The notes under the pieces are model-generated. The model had not been told where the DNA came from. It saw only the letters and a program-made list of their open reading frames with translations, and searched no databases. From NCBI RefSeq assembly GCF_900156335.1, contig NZ_FTMZ01000001.1, positions 124,001-188,000 of the forward strand: a DNA stretch of 64,000 bases, in the 5' to 3' direction. Position 1 is the stretch's first letter. The number at the start of each line of letters is the position of its first letter. Shown here piece after piece: positions 17,347-26,248 of the stretch. The translations under genes and the position numbers were made by a program. This DNA comes from Sphaerotilus natans (lineage in GTDB: Bacteria > Pseudomonadota > Gammaproteobacteria > Burkholderiales > Burkholderiaceae_C).

Positions 17347-19228
17347 GCAGGATCAGGAAGGGGTCGCTTTCGCGGCCCTCGTACATCGCCTCGACCAGCG
17401 CGGCGCGGTGCAGCAGCACCGCACGCTGGTTGATCGAGCCCTTGTCGGTGACCTCGCCCTTGTCGATCGAGGGCGGCTCGGCCAGCACATGCAGCCGCGC
17501 CGGGCGGTTGGCGCTGCCGGTGCCCTCGCGCCAGAGCCGGTCGGCGAGCTGCTGGAAGAAGTCGCGCACCGCCGGCGTGTGCAGCAGCTCCGGCACCGGC
17601 AGCGCCTCGGCCTCCAGCCCGTCGGCCTCGGCCAGGCGGCGGCATTCGTCCAGGCGCGGGAAGATCAGCAGGCCGATCTCGTCGCGGTTGAGGCCGGCGA
17701 CCACCACGTCCTGGATGCAGGGCGCGCCGGCCAGCGTGACCTTGGCGCGCAAGGGGCCGACGCTCACGAAGGTGCCGGTCGAGAGCTTGAAGTCCTCGGC
17801 GGTGCGGCCGTCGAAGACCAGGCCGCGTGTCGGATGGGTCGGATCGACGAACTTCGCCGCGTCGCCGGTGCGGTAGAAGCCGTCCTCGTCGAAGGCGGCT
17901 GCGGTCTGCTCGGGCGCGCGCCAGTAGCCGGGCGTGACATTGGGGCCGCGGAAGCGGATCTCGGTCTTGGCGTAGGGGTCATCGGCCGCGCCGTCGCGCA
18001 CCAGCTTGACCTCGACGCCGGGCACCGGCAGGCCGATCCAGCCCGAGCGCACGTCGGTGCCGACCGCGAAGGTGCACGACGGCGCCGTCTCGGTCATCCC
18101 CAGGCCGGTGATGATGCGGATGCGCTCGCCGACCTCGGCCTCGCCGTGCGCATCGAACCGGTCCCAGACCGCCTGGCTCAGGCCGGCGCCGGCGAACATG
18201 AAGGCCTTGACGCGCGAGAACAGCGTGCGTCGCAGCAATGGATCGGTGTCCATCGCGCTGGCGATCTCCTCGAAGCCCTTCGGGACATTGAAGTAGACCG
18301 TGGGCGCGACCTCGCGCAGGTTGCGCAGCGTCTCGGCGATGCCCTTCGGGGTGGGCTTGCCGTCGTCGATGTGCAGCGTGCCGCCGTTGTAGAGCACGAT
18401 GCCGACGTTGTGGTTGCCGCCGAAGGTGTGGTTCCACGGCAGCCAGTCCACCAGCACCGGCGGCTCGTCGGCCAGGAAGGCCAGGCACTGGCGCAGCATC
18501 TGCTGGTTGGCGCAGAGCATGCGCTGGGTGTTGATCACCGCCTTGGGCAGCTTGGTCGAGCCGGAGGTGAACAGGAACTTGGCGATGGTGTCGGGGCCGA
18601 CCTGCGCGTGCGCGGCCTCGCCCGTCGGGCCGGGCACGGTCGCCAGCAGGGCCGCGAAGGGCGTGACCGCCCGCTCGTCGAGCGCGCCGGCGGTGAGCAC
18701 CACCTCGACCTCGGGGCCGAAGACGGCCGCGATCGCCCGCCCGTAGGCCGGCGAGGCCGCGAACACCAGCCCCGGCGTGACCGTCTGCGCGATGTGGCGC
18801 AGCTTGCCGAAGTCCTGCGACACCAGCGAGTAGGCCGAGGACACCGGCACCACCGGCACGCCCGCCCACATCGCGCCCATCACCAGCGACAGGTGCTCGA
18901 TGTCGTTGTCCGACAGGATCATCACCGGCCGCTCGGCCGACAGGCCGCGGTCGGTCAGCGCCTGGCCGATGGCCTGCGCCCGCTGGCGCATCTCGGCGTA
19001 GCTGACGCGGATCCAGTCGCCACCGGCGGCGGCCGGCGCGCGCCGGGCCACGAAGGTGCGCTCGGGCGCCTCCTCGGCCCACTGGTCGAGGCAGTCGGTC
19101 AGGCGGGCTGGGAACCAGCCCAGCGGCTCGGTCGAGCGCAGCAGCTGCTGGCCGTCGTGTTGGGCTTCGAGCTGCGCGTCGATGCAGCCGCCGACGCGGG
19201 CCTCACGGTAGCGGGGCGAGGAGTTCAT
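17336..19228 (-). CDS. fcs: feruloyl-CoA synthase (hydroxycinnamate-CoA ligase)
   Basis: ATP-dependent ligase that activates ferulate, p-coumarate or caffeate to the CoA thioester. The adenylate-forming signature is FLFTSGSTKLPKAVINTQ, with VDWLPWNHTFGGNHNVG, YFNVPKGFEE, ITGLGMTETAPSCTF and YRTGDAAKFVDP. These segments match the bacterial Fcs subgroup rather than generic acyl-CoA ligases. Length, 630 residues, fits. Only four bases separate it from the enoyl-CoA hydratase stop, so they form one transcript. Confidence 0.92.
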   Translation of the reverse strand: MNSSPRYREARVGGCIDAQLEAQHDGQQLLRSTEPLGWFPARLTDCLDQWAEEAPERTFVARRAPAAAGGDWIRVSYAEMRQRAQAIGQALTDRGLSAERPVMILSDNDIEHLSLVMGAMWAGVPVVPVSSAYSLVSQDFGKLRHIAQTVTPGLVFAASPAYGRAIAAVFGPEVEVVLTAGALDERAVTPFAALLATVPGPTGEAAHAQVGPDTIAKFLFTSGSTKLPKAVINTQRMLCANQQMLRQCLAFLADEPPVLVDWLPWNHTFGGNHNVGIVLYNGGTLHIDDGKPTPKGIAETLRNLREVAPTVYFNVPKGFEEIASAMDTDPLLRRTLFSRVKAFMFAGAGLSQAVWDRFDAHGEAEVGERIRIITGLGMTETAPSCTFAVGTDVRSGWIGLPVPGVEVKLVRDGAADDPYAKTEIRFRGPNVTPGYWRAPEQTAAAFDEDGFYRTGDAAKFVDPTHPTRGLVFDGRTAEDFKLSTGTFVSVGPLRAKVTLAGAPCIQDVVVAGLNRDEIGLLIFPRLDECRRLAEADGLEAEALPVPELLHTPAVRDFFQQLADRLWREGTGSANRPARLHVLAEPPSIDKGEVTDKGSINQRAVLLHRAALVEAMYEGRESDPFLILPRR

Positions 19229-19232
19229 CGCG

Positions 19233-20063
19233 TCAGTCCTCCGACTTCACGACCTTGGCCGCACGGCCTTCGAGGAAGGCGCGCAGCCGCGCCTGGGCCT
19301 CGGGCGTGTTGCTGGCCGAGGCGGCCATCAGCGACTCGGCGAACAGGCCCTCCGACGGGCTCATCTCGACGATGCGCGGCAGCGCGTGCATCACCGCGAA
19401 GGCCGTCATCGGTGCGTTGCCGGCGATCTTCCGGGCCAGCTCGATGCCCTTGGCCAGGCCGGCGCCGTCGCCGACGCGGTAGTTGACGACGCCGTAGCGC
19501 TCGCCCTGATCGGCGTCGAAGACGCGGCCGGTGAGCATCATGTCGGTCATGCGCGCCGCGCCCATCAGGCGCGGGATGCGCACCGAGCCGCCGCCGCCGA
19601 CGAAGATGCCGCGCTGGCCCTCGGGCAGGCCGAAGTAGGCCGAGTCCTCGGCGACGCGGATGTGGCAGGACGCTGCCAGCTCCAGGCCGCCGCCGACCAC
19701 CGCGCCGTGCAGCACCGCGATCACCGGCACGCGGCCGAACTGGATGGCGTCGAAGGCGGCATGCCAGCCGCGCGAGTGCAGGATCGCGGCGTGAATGTCG
19801 CGCTCGACCAGCTCGGAGAGGTCCAGCCCGGCACAGAAGTGCGCGCCCTCGCCGCTGACCACCACCGCACGCACGTCGGCGGGCAGGTTGACGAAGGCGG
19901 TGTGAAGCTGCGCGATCAGGCCGTCGTTGATCGCGTTGCGCTTGACCGGGCGGTTCAGGCGGATGTGCAGCACCGCGCCGTCCTGGCTGATCTGCAGCAG
20001 GTCCAGGCCGGCCAGCAGGCCGGTCGCGGGGGTGAAGGTGGAGTCGGTGGCAGGCGTGCTCAT
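19233..20063 (-). CDS. enoyl-CoA hydratase/isomerase (crotonase) family protein
   Basis: Crotonase-fold enzyme, 276 residues, first gene of the minus-strand phenylpropanoid operon. Motifs are RPVKRNAINDGLIAQL, the oxyanion-hole segments GEGAHFCAGLDLSEL and HGAVVGGGLELAASCHIRVA, and FGLPEGQRGIFVGGGGSVRIPRL. It would hydrate the cinnamoyl-CoA double bond. It could be a hydratase/lyase (aldehyde-forming) or a plain beta-oxidation hydratase. The presence of a dehydrogenase and a TIM-barrel hydrolase nearby favours the second. Confidence 0.87.
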   Translation of the reverse strand: MSTPATDSTFTPATGLLAGLDLLQISQDGAVLHIRLNRPVKRNAINDGLIAQLHTAFVNLPADVRAVVVSGEGAHFCAGLDLSELVERDIHAAILHSRGWHAAFDAIQFGRVPVIAVLHGAVVGGGLELAASCHIRVAEDSAYFGLPEGQRGIFVGGGGSVRIPRLMGAARMTDMMLTGRVFDADQGERYGVVNYRVGDGAGLAKGIELARKIAGNAPMTAFAVMHALPRIVEMSPSEGLFAESLMAASASNTPEAQARLRAFLEGRAAKVVKSED

Positions 20064-20084
20064 GTCGGATGTTCGCGGGCTCTA

Positions 20085-20105
20085 ATGCTTAGGAAATATA
20101 AGTAT
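20085..20105. promoter_or_regulatory. inverted repeat, candidate operator near the hydratase start
   Basis: ATGCTTA-N7-TAAGTAT pairs at six of seven arm positions. It lies 21 bases upstream of the hydratase ATG and has the same 7-base spacer and TTA...TAA core as the repeat at 20204-20226. It is probably a site for the MarR regulator at the operon end, but this is inference. Confidence 0.45.
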
Positions 20106-20203
20106 CTGGCATCGGAGGCTTCCCCCATGAAAACCCTCGATCGATCAATGAGCTTGCTGAGAAGGGGTGTTTTTGCGGGTAAACCCTCGCTGCCAAGTGA
20201 CTT

Positions 20204-20226
20204 TTTGATTACAGAATTTAATCAAA
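20204..20226. promoter_or_regulatory. perfect 8-bp inverted repeat, candidate operator near the amidohydrolase start
   Basis: TTTGATTA-N7-TAATCAAA is a perfect dyad 25 bases upstream of the amidohydrolase ATG. The divergent intergenic region (188 bases) is clearly AT-richer than its surroundings, as expected for a regulated promoter pair. Size and symmetry suit a MarR dimer. Confidence 0.55.
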
Positions 20227-20251
20227 TGATCTGCAAGACTGGAGCCCGCCG

Positions 20252-21142
20252 ATGAACACCGATGACCTGATCGCGATCGACATCCACACCCATGCCGAGG
20301 TGTCGTGCTGGAACCCGTTCGACAACTACGGCGAGGAGTACGACCGCGCCGCCGACAAGTACTTCGGCTCGAACCGGCGCCCGACCATCGCCGAGACGGT
20401 CGCCTACTACCGGGAGCGCAAGATCGGCCTGGTGATGTTCACCGTCGACAGCGAGAGCAAGCTGGGGCGCCGGCGCATCCCCAACGAGGAGATCTGCGAG
20501 GCGGCGAAGGCCAATTCGGACATGATGATCGCCTTCGCCTCGATCGACCCGCACAAGGGCAAGATGGGCGCGCGCGAGGCGCGCCGCCTGATCGAGGAGC
20601 ATGGCGTCAAGGGCTTCAAGTTCCACCCGACGGTCCAGGACTTCCTGCCCTACGACCGCATGGCCTGGCCGATCTACGAGGTCATCGCCGAATACAGGCT
20701 GCCGGCGATCTTCCACTCGGGCCATTCGGGCATCGGCTCGGGGATGCGCTGCGGCGGCGGCCTGCGGCTGCAGAACTCCAACCCGATGCTGCTGGAGGAT
20801 GTGGCGATCGACTTTCCCGACATGGAGATCGTCATCGCGCACCCGAGCTGGCCGTGGCAGGACGAGGCGCTGAGCTTGGCGCTGCACAAGCCCAACATCT
20901 GGATCGATCTCTCGGGCTGGAGCCCGAAGTACTTTCCGCAGCAGCTCGTCCAGTACGCCAACACGCTGCTGAAGGACCGCATGCTGTTCGGCTCGGACTA
21001 TCCGCTGATCACGCCCGAGCGCTGGATGAAGGACTTCGACGAGGCCGGCTTCAAGGACCTGGTCAAGCCGCTGATCCTGAAGGACAACGCGATGCGGCTG
21101 ATGCGCCTCGGGCCTTACCGGGAAAGCGCTGCGTCGGTCTGA
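20252..21142 (+). CDS. amidohydrolase-2 family (TIM-barrel) hydrolase of the phenylpropanoid island
   Basis: A 296-residue metal-dependent TIM-barrel protein. Metal-site features are AIDIHTHAEV near the N terminus, FKFHPTVQDF, AIFHSGHSGIG, VIAHPSWPWQDEAL and the terminal Asp region MLFGSDYPLITPERW. These match the amidohydrolase-2 group (ACMS-decarboxylase and gamma-resorcylate-decarboxylase relatives). It is divergent from the ligase/hydratase operon and shares its promoter region. By analogy with PhdC of the Corynebacterium phd cluster it may cleave the 3-aryl-3-oxopropanoyl-CoA. That role is inferred from context. Confidence 0.83.
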   Translation: MNTDDLIAIDIHTHAEVSCWNPFDNYGEEYDRAADKYFGSNRRPTIAETVAYYRERKIGLVMFTVDSESKLGRRRIPNEEICEAAKANSDMMIAFASIDPHKGKMGAREARRLIEEHGVKGFKFHPTVQDFLPYDRMAWPIYEVIAEYRLPAIFHSGHSGIGSGMRCGGGLRLQNSNPMLLEDVAIDFPDMEIVIAHPSWPWQDEALSLALHKPNIWIDLSGWSPKYFPQQLVQYANTLLKDRMLFGSDYPLITPERWMKDFDEAGFKDLVKPLILKDNAMRLMRLGPYRESAASV

Positions 21143-21347
21143 GGCGTGGTGTCACGGCGTTGAGCACTGTTCGCGGCATTTGTCCCGGACTTGGCGGGGT
21201 GATCCGCGTCGGCACAGGGTAAGCACTGTCACTGGGCCGGGGGCGGGGCCGTTGAATCACACGGCACGCGGCTTGCTGATGACGCCGCGGCCCGGCCGGC
21301 TCACCGGCCGAACCTGTCCGATCAACGCCCCGTATCGAGGAGACCCC

Positions 21348-21653
21348 ATGAAGTTCGTCGTGCTGTCCGCCCTGGCTGCCACCCTGTCCCTGTCCGCCGG
21401 CCTGTCGCAGGCTGCCGACGGCAAGGAAATCTACAACCAGAGCTGCGCGATGTGCCATGCCGCCGGTCTGGCCAATGCGCCGAAGCTCGGTGACAAGGCG
21501 GCCTGGGAGCCGCGTGCCAAGGCTGGCAAGGATGCATTGGTCCAGTCCGCGCTGAAGGGCAAGGGCGCGATGCCCGCCAAGGGCGGCAACCCGAAGCTGA
21601 CCGACGAGCAGATCGGCGTGGCCGTCGACTTCATGCTGGCTTCGGTCAAGTGA
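21348..21653 (+). CDS. periplasmic c-type cytochrome, class I (c5-like)
   Basis: Small soluble electron carrier, 101 residues with a Sec signal (ALAATLSLSAGLSQA then ADGKEIY). One haem site, SCAMCHAAG (CxxCH), and the axial Met in KGKGAMPAKGGNPKLTD match c5/c555-type cytochromes. The start follows a GAGGAG Shine-Dalgarno. It is monocistronic and ends before a bidirectional terminator. Confidence 0.92.
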   Translation: MKFVVLSALAATLSLSAGLSQAADGKEIYNQSCAMCHAAGLANAPKLGDKAAWEPRAKAGKDALVQSALKGKGAMPAKGGNPKLTDEQIGVAVDFMLASVK

Positions 21654-21795
21654 GATTGGCCCGCCAGCCGATCGGATGACCGGATTGCACAAATTTGTGG
21701 CAATCTAGTGAAACTGCTTGCAGATCAAGGACTTGCGGATCAGTTCAGGCAGTAATCCCCAGGGTTGTCCACAGGTGCTGTGGAATGGCGGGCAC

Positions 21796-21826
21796 AAAAA
21801 AAGCGCGACGGCTGTCGCGCTTTTTT
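21796..21826. terminator. bidirectional terminator between cytochrome and ferredoxin reductase
   Basis: AGCGCGAC-GGCT-GTCGCGCT forms a perfect 8-bp stem flanked by A7 upstream and T6 downstream. It therefore works for the plus-strand cytochrome and for the convergent minus-strand reductase. Confidence 0.92.
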
Positions 21827-21869
21827 CATGGGGGAGCGGGCGGAGCGTGAGGGCTCGCCCTGCCCGTGA

Positions 21870-22640
21870 TCACTGCTCGGCGAAGGCGCGCTCGATGACG
21901 AAGTCGCCCGGCTTGGTGGTGTTGCCTTCGGCAAAGCCACGGTCTTCGAGCATCTTCTTCAGGTCGCGCAGCATGGCCGGGCTGCCGCAGATCATCACGC
22001 GGTCTTCGGCCGGGTTCAGCGCCGGCAGACCGAAGTCGTTCCACAGGCGACCGTCCTCGATCAGGTCGGTGATGCGGCCCTGACGCTCGAAAGGCTCGCG
22101 GGTCACGGTCGGGCAGTAGATCAGCTTGTCGCCGATGATCTCGCCCAGGAACTCGTGGTTCGGCAGGCTCTTGAACAGGTCCTGGTAGGCCAGCTCGGCG
22201 ACCTCGCGGCAGCCGTGGACCAGGATGACCTTCTCGTAGCGCTCGTAGGTCTCGGGATCCTGGATGATCGACAGCCACGGCGCGAGACCGGTGCCGGTGC
22301 CGAACAGGTACAGGCGCTTGCCCGGGTTCAGGTAGTCGACCAGCAGCGTGCCGGTGGGCTTGCGGCCGACCAGGATCTTGTCGCCCGGCTGCAGATGCTG
22401 CAGGCGCGAGGTCAGCGGGCCGTCGGGCACCTTGATCGAGAAGAAGTGCAGCGTCTCTTCCCAGTTCGGGCTGGCGATCGAGTAGGCGCGCAGCAGCGGC
22501 TTGCCGTCGACCGGCAGGCCGATCATCACGAAGTGACCGTTGGAGAACCGGAACGCGGTGTCGCGGGTGGTGGTGAAGCTGAACAGGCGGTCGGTCCAGT
22601 GGTGCACCGAGAGCACGGTCTCTTCGTTGAAGGCTTTCAT
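21870..22640 (-). CDS. fpr: ferredoxin-NADP(+) reductase
   Basis: FAD enzyme that exchanges electrons between NADPH and ferredoxin/flavodoxin. The FAD motif is LLRAYSIASPNWEE (RxYS), and the NADP side shows LYLFGTGTGLAPWLSI and VMICGSPAMLRDLKKML. The C terminus FVIERAFAEQ is typical of the bacterial subclass. Start at 22640 gives MKAFNEETVLSVHHWTD; an upstream in-frame Met adds 14 unrelated residues. At 256 residues it is full length. Confidence 0.95.
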   Translation of the reverse strand: MKAFNEETVLSVHHWTDRLFSFTTTRDTAFRFSNGHFVMIGLPVDGKPLLRAYSIASPNWEETLHFFSIKVPDGPLTSRLQHLQPGDKILVGRKPTGTLLVDYLNPGKRLYLFGTGTGLAPWLSIIQDPETYERYEKVILVHGCREVAELAYQDLFKSLPNHEFLGEIIGDKLIYCPTVTREPFERQGRITDLIEDGRLWNDFGLPALNPAEDRVMICGSPAMLRDLKKMLEDRGFAEGNTTKPGDFVIERAFAEQ

Positions 22641-22771
22641 GGCGGCAGGATCAAGAGCGAGTGAAGCCCCACCCGGTATCACAGACCGTCGCCTGTGGCA
22701 AGTGGACGTGGGGCGAGCAAAGGTGCCGAGGATAACCGAATCCTCGCCAGATCAGGGTTTGTCCGCTGGCA

Positions 22772-24700
22772 TCAGCCGTTGACCACCGTACGCAGCGTGG
22801 TCGGCGGGCTGATGAAGCGTTCGGTGATCGCGCGCTCGATGCCGGCGGCATCCAGGCCGCACTGCGACAGCAGCACCGCCGGATCGCCGTGATCGATGAA
22901 GCGGTCGGGCAGGCCGAGCTGCAGCACCGGCACCGTCAGGCCGAGCGCATTCAGATGCTCGGTGACCGCGGAGCCGGCGCCGCCCATCACGCAGCCTTCC
23001 TCGATCGTCACCAGCGCGTCGTGGCTGCGGGCGAGCTGCTCGACCAGCGCGCCATCGATCGGCTTGACGAAGCGCATGTCGGCCACCGTCGCATCGAGCT
23101 TCTCGGCTGCGGCCAGCGCCGGATGCAGCAGCGTGCCGAAGGCCAGGATGGCGATGCGGCGCGCGCCCGGTCGGCCCTCGGCCAGCGTCGATTCGCGGCG
23201 CACCACGCCCTTGCCCCATTCGATCTCGTCGAACTCGCGGCCGGCCTCGGCGCCGATGCCGCTGCCGCGCGGGTAGCGCACCGCCACCGGGCCGCCGTGG
23301 CGGTAGGCGGTGGTCAGCGCGCGGCGCAGCTCGGCTTCGTCGGAGGGGGTCAGCATCGCCATGTTCGGGATGCAGCGCACGAAGGCGATGTCGTAGGCGC
23401 CGGCATGCGTCGCGCCGTCGGCGCCGACCAGGCCGGCACGGTCCAGCGCGAAGACCACGTCGAGGTTCTGCAGCGCCACGTCGTGGATCAGCTGGTCGTA
23501 GGCGCGCTGCAGGAAGGTCGAATAGATGGCGACCACCGGCTTGAGGCCCTCGCAGGCCATGCCGCCGGCGAAGGTCACCGCATGCTGCTCGGCGATGCCG
23601 ACGTCGTGGTAGCGGGCCGGGAAGCGCTTGTGGAACTCGACCATGCCGGAGCCCTCGCGCATGGCCGGGGTGATGCCCACCAGCTTCATGTCGGCGGCGG
23701 CCATGTCGCACAGCCACTGGCCGAAGACCTGGGTGAAGGTCGGCTTCGGGGCGACGGCCGGCTTGACCAGGCCGACGGCCGGATCGAACTTGCCCGGACC
23801 GTGATAGGCGATCGGATCGGCCTCGGCCAGCTTGTAGCCGTAGCCCTTCTTGGTGACGACGTGCAGGAACTGCGCGCCCTTGCGCTCGCGCAGGTTCTCC
23901 AGCATCGGGACCAGCGCGTCGAGGTCATGGCCGTCGATCGGGCCGACATAGTTGAAGCCGAACTCCTCGAAGATCGTGCCGGGCACGACCATGCCCTTGG
24001 CATGCTCCTCGAAGCGGCGTGCCAGCTCCAGCAGCGGCGGGGCGTTCCTCAGCACCTGCTTGGCGCTCTCGCGCGCGGCGGCGTAGAAGCGCCCGCTCAT
24101 CAGGCGGGCCAGGTACTTGTTCAGCGCGCCCACCGGCGGGCTGATCGACATGTCGTTGTCGTTCAGGACCACCAGCAGGTTGGGCACGCGGCCGGCGTGC
24201 GGCATGCCGCCGTTGTTCAGCGCCTCGAAGGCCATGCCGGCGGTCATCGCGCCGTCGCCGATGATGGCCACGCAGTGGCGGCTCTCGCCCTTGAGCTGCG
24301 CGCCCAGCGCCATGCCCAGCGCCGCCGAGATCGAGGTCGAGGAGTGCGCAGTGCCGAAGGTGTCGTATTCGCTCTCGTCGCGCTTGGGGAATCCCGACAG
24401 GCCGCCGGCCTGGCGCAGCGTCGGGAAGCGCTCCTTGCGGCCGGTCAGGATCTTGTGCGGGTAGGTCTGGTGGCCGACGTCCCAGACCAGGCGGTCGTCC
24501 GGCGTGTCGAAGACATGGTGCAGCGCGATCGTCAGCTCGACGGTGCCGAGGTTGGACGACAGGTGGCCGCCGGTGCGCGCCACGTTGCGCAGCAGGTAGT
24601 CGCGCACCTCGGTGGCGAGCTGCTTGAGCTCGGGCCGGGACAGGGCACGCACATCGGCCGGGGACTGGATGCGGTCGAGCAGCGGAGTAGGCAGGGTCAT
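22772..24700 (-). CDS. dxs: 1-deoxy-D-xylulose-5-phosphate synthase
   Basis: Thiamine-diphosphate enzyme that joins pyruvate and glyceraldehyde 3-phosphate, the first step of the MEP isoprenoid pathway. Motifs are [20 protein letters not shown], the ThDP signature [47 protein letters not shown] and the transketolase end segments. At 642 residues it is full length. It lies 41 bases downstream of ispA on the same strand and is followed by fpr after 131 bases. Confidence 0.97.
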   Translation of the reverse strand: MTLPTPLLDRIQSPADVRALSRPELKQLATEVRDYLLRNVARTGGHLSSNLGTVELTIALHHVFDTPDDRLVWDVGHQTYPHKILTGRKERFPTLRQAGGLSGFPKRDESEYDTFGTAHSSTSISAALGMALGAQLKGESRHCVAIIGDGAMTAGMAFEALNNGGMPHAGRVPNLLVVLNDNDMSISPPVGALNKYLARLMSGRFYAAARESAKQVLRNAPPLLELARRFEEHAKGMVVPGTIFEEFGFNYVGPIDGHDLDALVPMLENLRERKGAQFLHVVTKKGYGYKLAEADPIAYHGPGKFDPAVGLVKPAVAPKPTFTQVFGQWLCDMAAADMKLVGITPAMREGSGMVEFHKRFPARYHDVGIAEQHAVTFAGGMACEGLKPVVAIYSTFLQRAYDQLIHDVALQNLDVVFALDRAGLVGADGATHAGAYDIAFVRCIPNMAMLTPSDEAELRRALTTAYRHGGPVAVRYPRGSGIGAEAGREFDEIEWGKGVVRRESTLAEGRPGARRIAILAFGTLLHPALAAAEKLDATVADMRFVKPIDGALVEQLARSHDALVTIEEGCVMGGAGSAVTEHLNALGLTVPVLQLGLPDRFIDHGDPAVLLSQCGLDAAGIERAITERFISPPTTLRTVVNG

Positions 24701-24741
24701 CGCGAGGGATCCGTCGAAGGGCGCGTCGGCGCGTCAGGGCA

Positions 24742-25644
24742 TCAGGAGACGCGGTCGATGACGCGGTCGGCCAGGACCGCCAGCGTCGAGGTGTCGGGCA
24801 GGCCGCTGGTCTCGAGCGCGGCACGCGCGCGGGCATGCAGCGCGGCGGCGCGGGCGCGGGCGCCCTCGAGGCCGAGCAGCGAGACATAGGTGGGCTTGTT
24901 CTGGTCGGCGTCCTTGCCGGCGGTCTTGCCCAGCACCTCGGAGGCCTGGGTGCAGTCAAGGATGTCGTCGACCACCTGGAAGGCCAGGCCGATCGCCCAG
25001 CCGTAGTCCGACAGCGCCGAGGCAGCGCGCGGCGACAGCTCGCCGCAGGCCGCGCCCATCATCACGCTGGCCTGCAGCAGCGCGCCGGTCTTGCGCCGGT
25101 GCATGTCCTGCAGCTGCGGCTCGGTGAGCGGTCGGCCGACGCTGGCCAGGTCGATCGCCTGGCCGCCGGCCATGCCCTCGACGCCGGAGGCCCGCGCCAG
25201 CAGGCTGCACAGCCGCGCCTGCAGCGCCGGCGGCACCACCTCGCGGCCGTCCTCGGCCGGCGGGGTCAGCACCTCGAAGGCCAGCGCCTGCATCGCGTCG
25301 CCGGCCAGCATGGCCTGGGCCTCGCCGAACTCGACATGGACCGTCGGCTTGCCGCGGCGCAGCACGTCGTTGTCCATGCAGGGCATGTCGTCGTGGATCA
25401 GCGAATAGGCGTGGATCAGCTCGACCGCGCAGGCCGCGCGCATCGCCGCCTCGGCATGGCCGCCGATGGCTTCGGCCGCGGCCAGCACCAGCAGCGGGCG
25501 CAGGCGCTTGCCGCCATCGAGCACGCCGTAGCGCATCGCCAGTCCGAGGCTGGCCGGGGCATCTGCGCGGACATGGGTGCTCAGCGCGGTCTCGACCGCT
25601 GTCAGCTGCGCAGCCACCCAGTCATCGAAGGCAGGGCGCTTCAT
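24742..25644 (-). CDS. ispA: farnesyl diphosphate synthase (geranyltranstransferase)
   Basis: Condenses IPP with DMAPP and GPP to make farnesyl diphosphate. The first Asp-rich motif DDMPCMDND and the second [12 protein letters not shown] are intact, and [19 protein letters not shown] is characteristic. Length is 300 residues. The start overlaps the stop of xseB (ATGA), giving the conserved xseB-ispA-dxs order. Confidence 0.96.
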   Translation of the reverse strand: MKRPAFDDWVAAQLTAVETALSTHVRADAPASLGLAMRYGVLDGGKRLRPLLVLAAAEAIGGHAEAAMRAACAVELIHAYSLIHDDMPCMDNDVLRRGKPTVHVEFGEAQAMLAGDAMQALAFEVLTPPAEDGREVVPPALQARLCSLLARASGVEGMAGGQAIDLASVGRPLTEPQLQDMHRRKTGALLQASVMMGAACGELSPRAASALSDYGWAIGLAFQVVDDILDCTQASEVLGKTAGKDADQNKPTYVSLLGLEGARARAAALHARARAALETSGLPDTSTLAVLADRVIDRVS

Positions 25645-25892
25645 GAGGGATCGCTCCAGGGTTTGAGCTGCCCGTCGTCGAGCATCCGCACCTGCTGCTC
25701 CACCGCGTCGAGCCGGGCACGGCAGAAGCCGAGCAGCTCGGCGCCGCGGCGGTAGCCGTCGAGCAGCTGGTCGAGCGGCAGCTGGGCGGACTCCATCGAC
25801 TGCACCAGCCGATCGAGTTCGGCCAGCGCGCTTTCATAGCTCTCGGGCTCGCGGGCGCTGGGGGAGGAGGGGGCGGAGGCGCTCTTGGGCAT
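25641..25892 (-). CDS. xseB: exodeoxyribonuclease VII small subunit
   Basis: Small subunit of exonuclease VII, which degrades single-stranded DNA from both ends. The core [34 protein letters not shown] is split between two helices, as in the family, and is followed by [20 protein letters not shown]. At 83 residues it is normal. It is the first gene of the isoprenoid operon; its partner xseA is not nearby. Confidence 0.94.
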   Translation of the reverse strand: MPKSASAPSSPSAREPESYESALAELDRLVQSMESAQLPLDQLLDGYRRGAELLGFCRARLDAVEQQVRMLDDGQLKPWSDPS

Positions 25893-26085
25893 GGCGTCTG
25901 GGGGAAAGTGCTCGATTGTAGAGGGCGGCTCCTGCTGTCACCGTGCATCGTGGGTGACGCGCGGGTGACGATGAGGCTGTCCCCTCAGGCAAGCCGAAAG
26001 ATCGTCGCATGTTGTATCCGGTCGACATACGCAGGCGCAGCGGGGGCATGCCTGCCCTGCAGGCGGCGCGATCGGTGACCTCGGC

Positions 26086-26091
26086 TACAAT
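26086..26091 (+). promoter_or_regulatory. candidate -10 element of the Rieske oxygenase transcript
   Basis: TACAAT sits alone in GC-rich sequence (context CTCGGC-TACAAT-GTC). Transcription from it would start near 26098, exactly where the folded leader begins, and leave about 150 bases of 5' UTR. The -35 is not clear. Confidence 0.4.
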
Positions 26092-26098
26092 GTCAGGT

Positions 26099-26213
26099 TC
26101 GCCCTGGGCGACACCGCCCACCCCGGTCCAGCAGCGTGCCGCTGCACTCATGCCTCCCAGGCGTCCAGCCTGGGGCAGGCGCCCAGTGGTCTGGGACCAT
26201 TTCCGTGGGGTGG
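26099..26213 (+). ncRNA. candidate structured 5' leader or small RNA
   Basis: Several perfect helices are visible. TCGCC/GGCGA is at 26099-26111. A long-range closing stem pairs CCACCCC (26118-26124) with GGGGTGG (26207-26213), continued by GGTCC (26125-26129) with GGACC (26194-26198). Inside lie GCAGC/GCTGC (26131-26145) and CCCAGGC/GCCTGGG (26156-26174, extended by GCCT/AGGC). CCCAG (26182-26186) can alternatively pair with CTGGG (26191-26195), competing with the closing stem. I do not recognise a known RNA family. Confidence 0.4.
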
Positions 26214-26248
26214 TGGTTCGACATGGATTTTTGGAGATCCTGGGGATC

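Larger units (their letters stand above)
25893..26248. other. 356-base divergent region between xseB and the Rieske oxygenase
   Basis: No convincing coding frame is present. The half next to xseB is unremarkable. The half next to the oxygenase carries a TACAAT -10-like hexamer at 26086-26091 and then a strongly self-complementary block (26099-26213), described separately. Confidence 0.6.

Noticed and set aside
26099-26213. 6S RNA as identity of the folded block
   Set aside because: The expected long double-stranded rod with a central bubble and 6S-like conserved bases are not visible, so it is reported only as an unknown structured leader.
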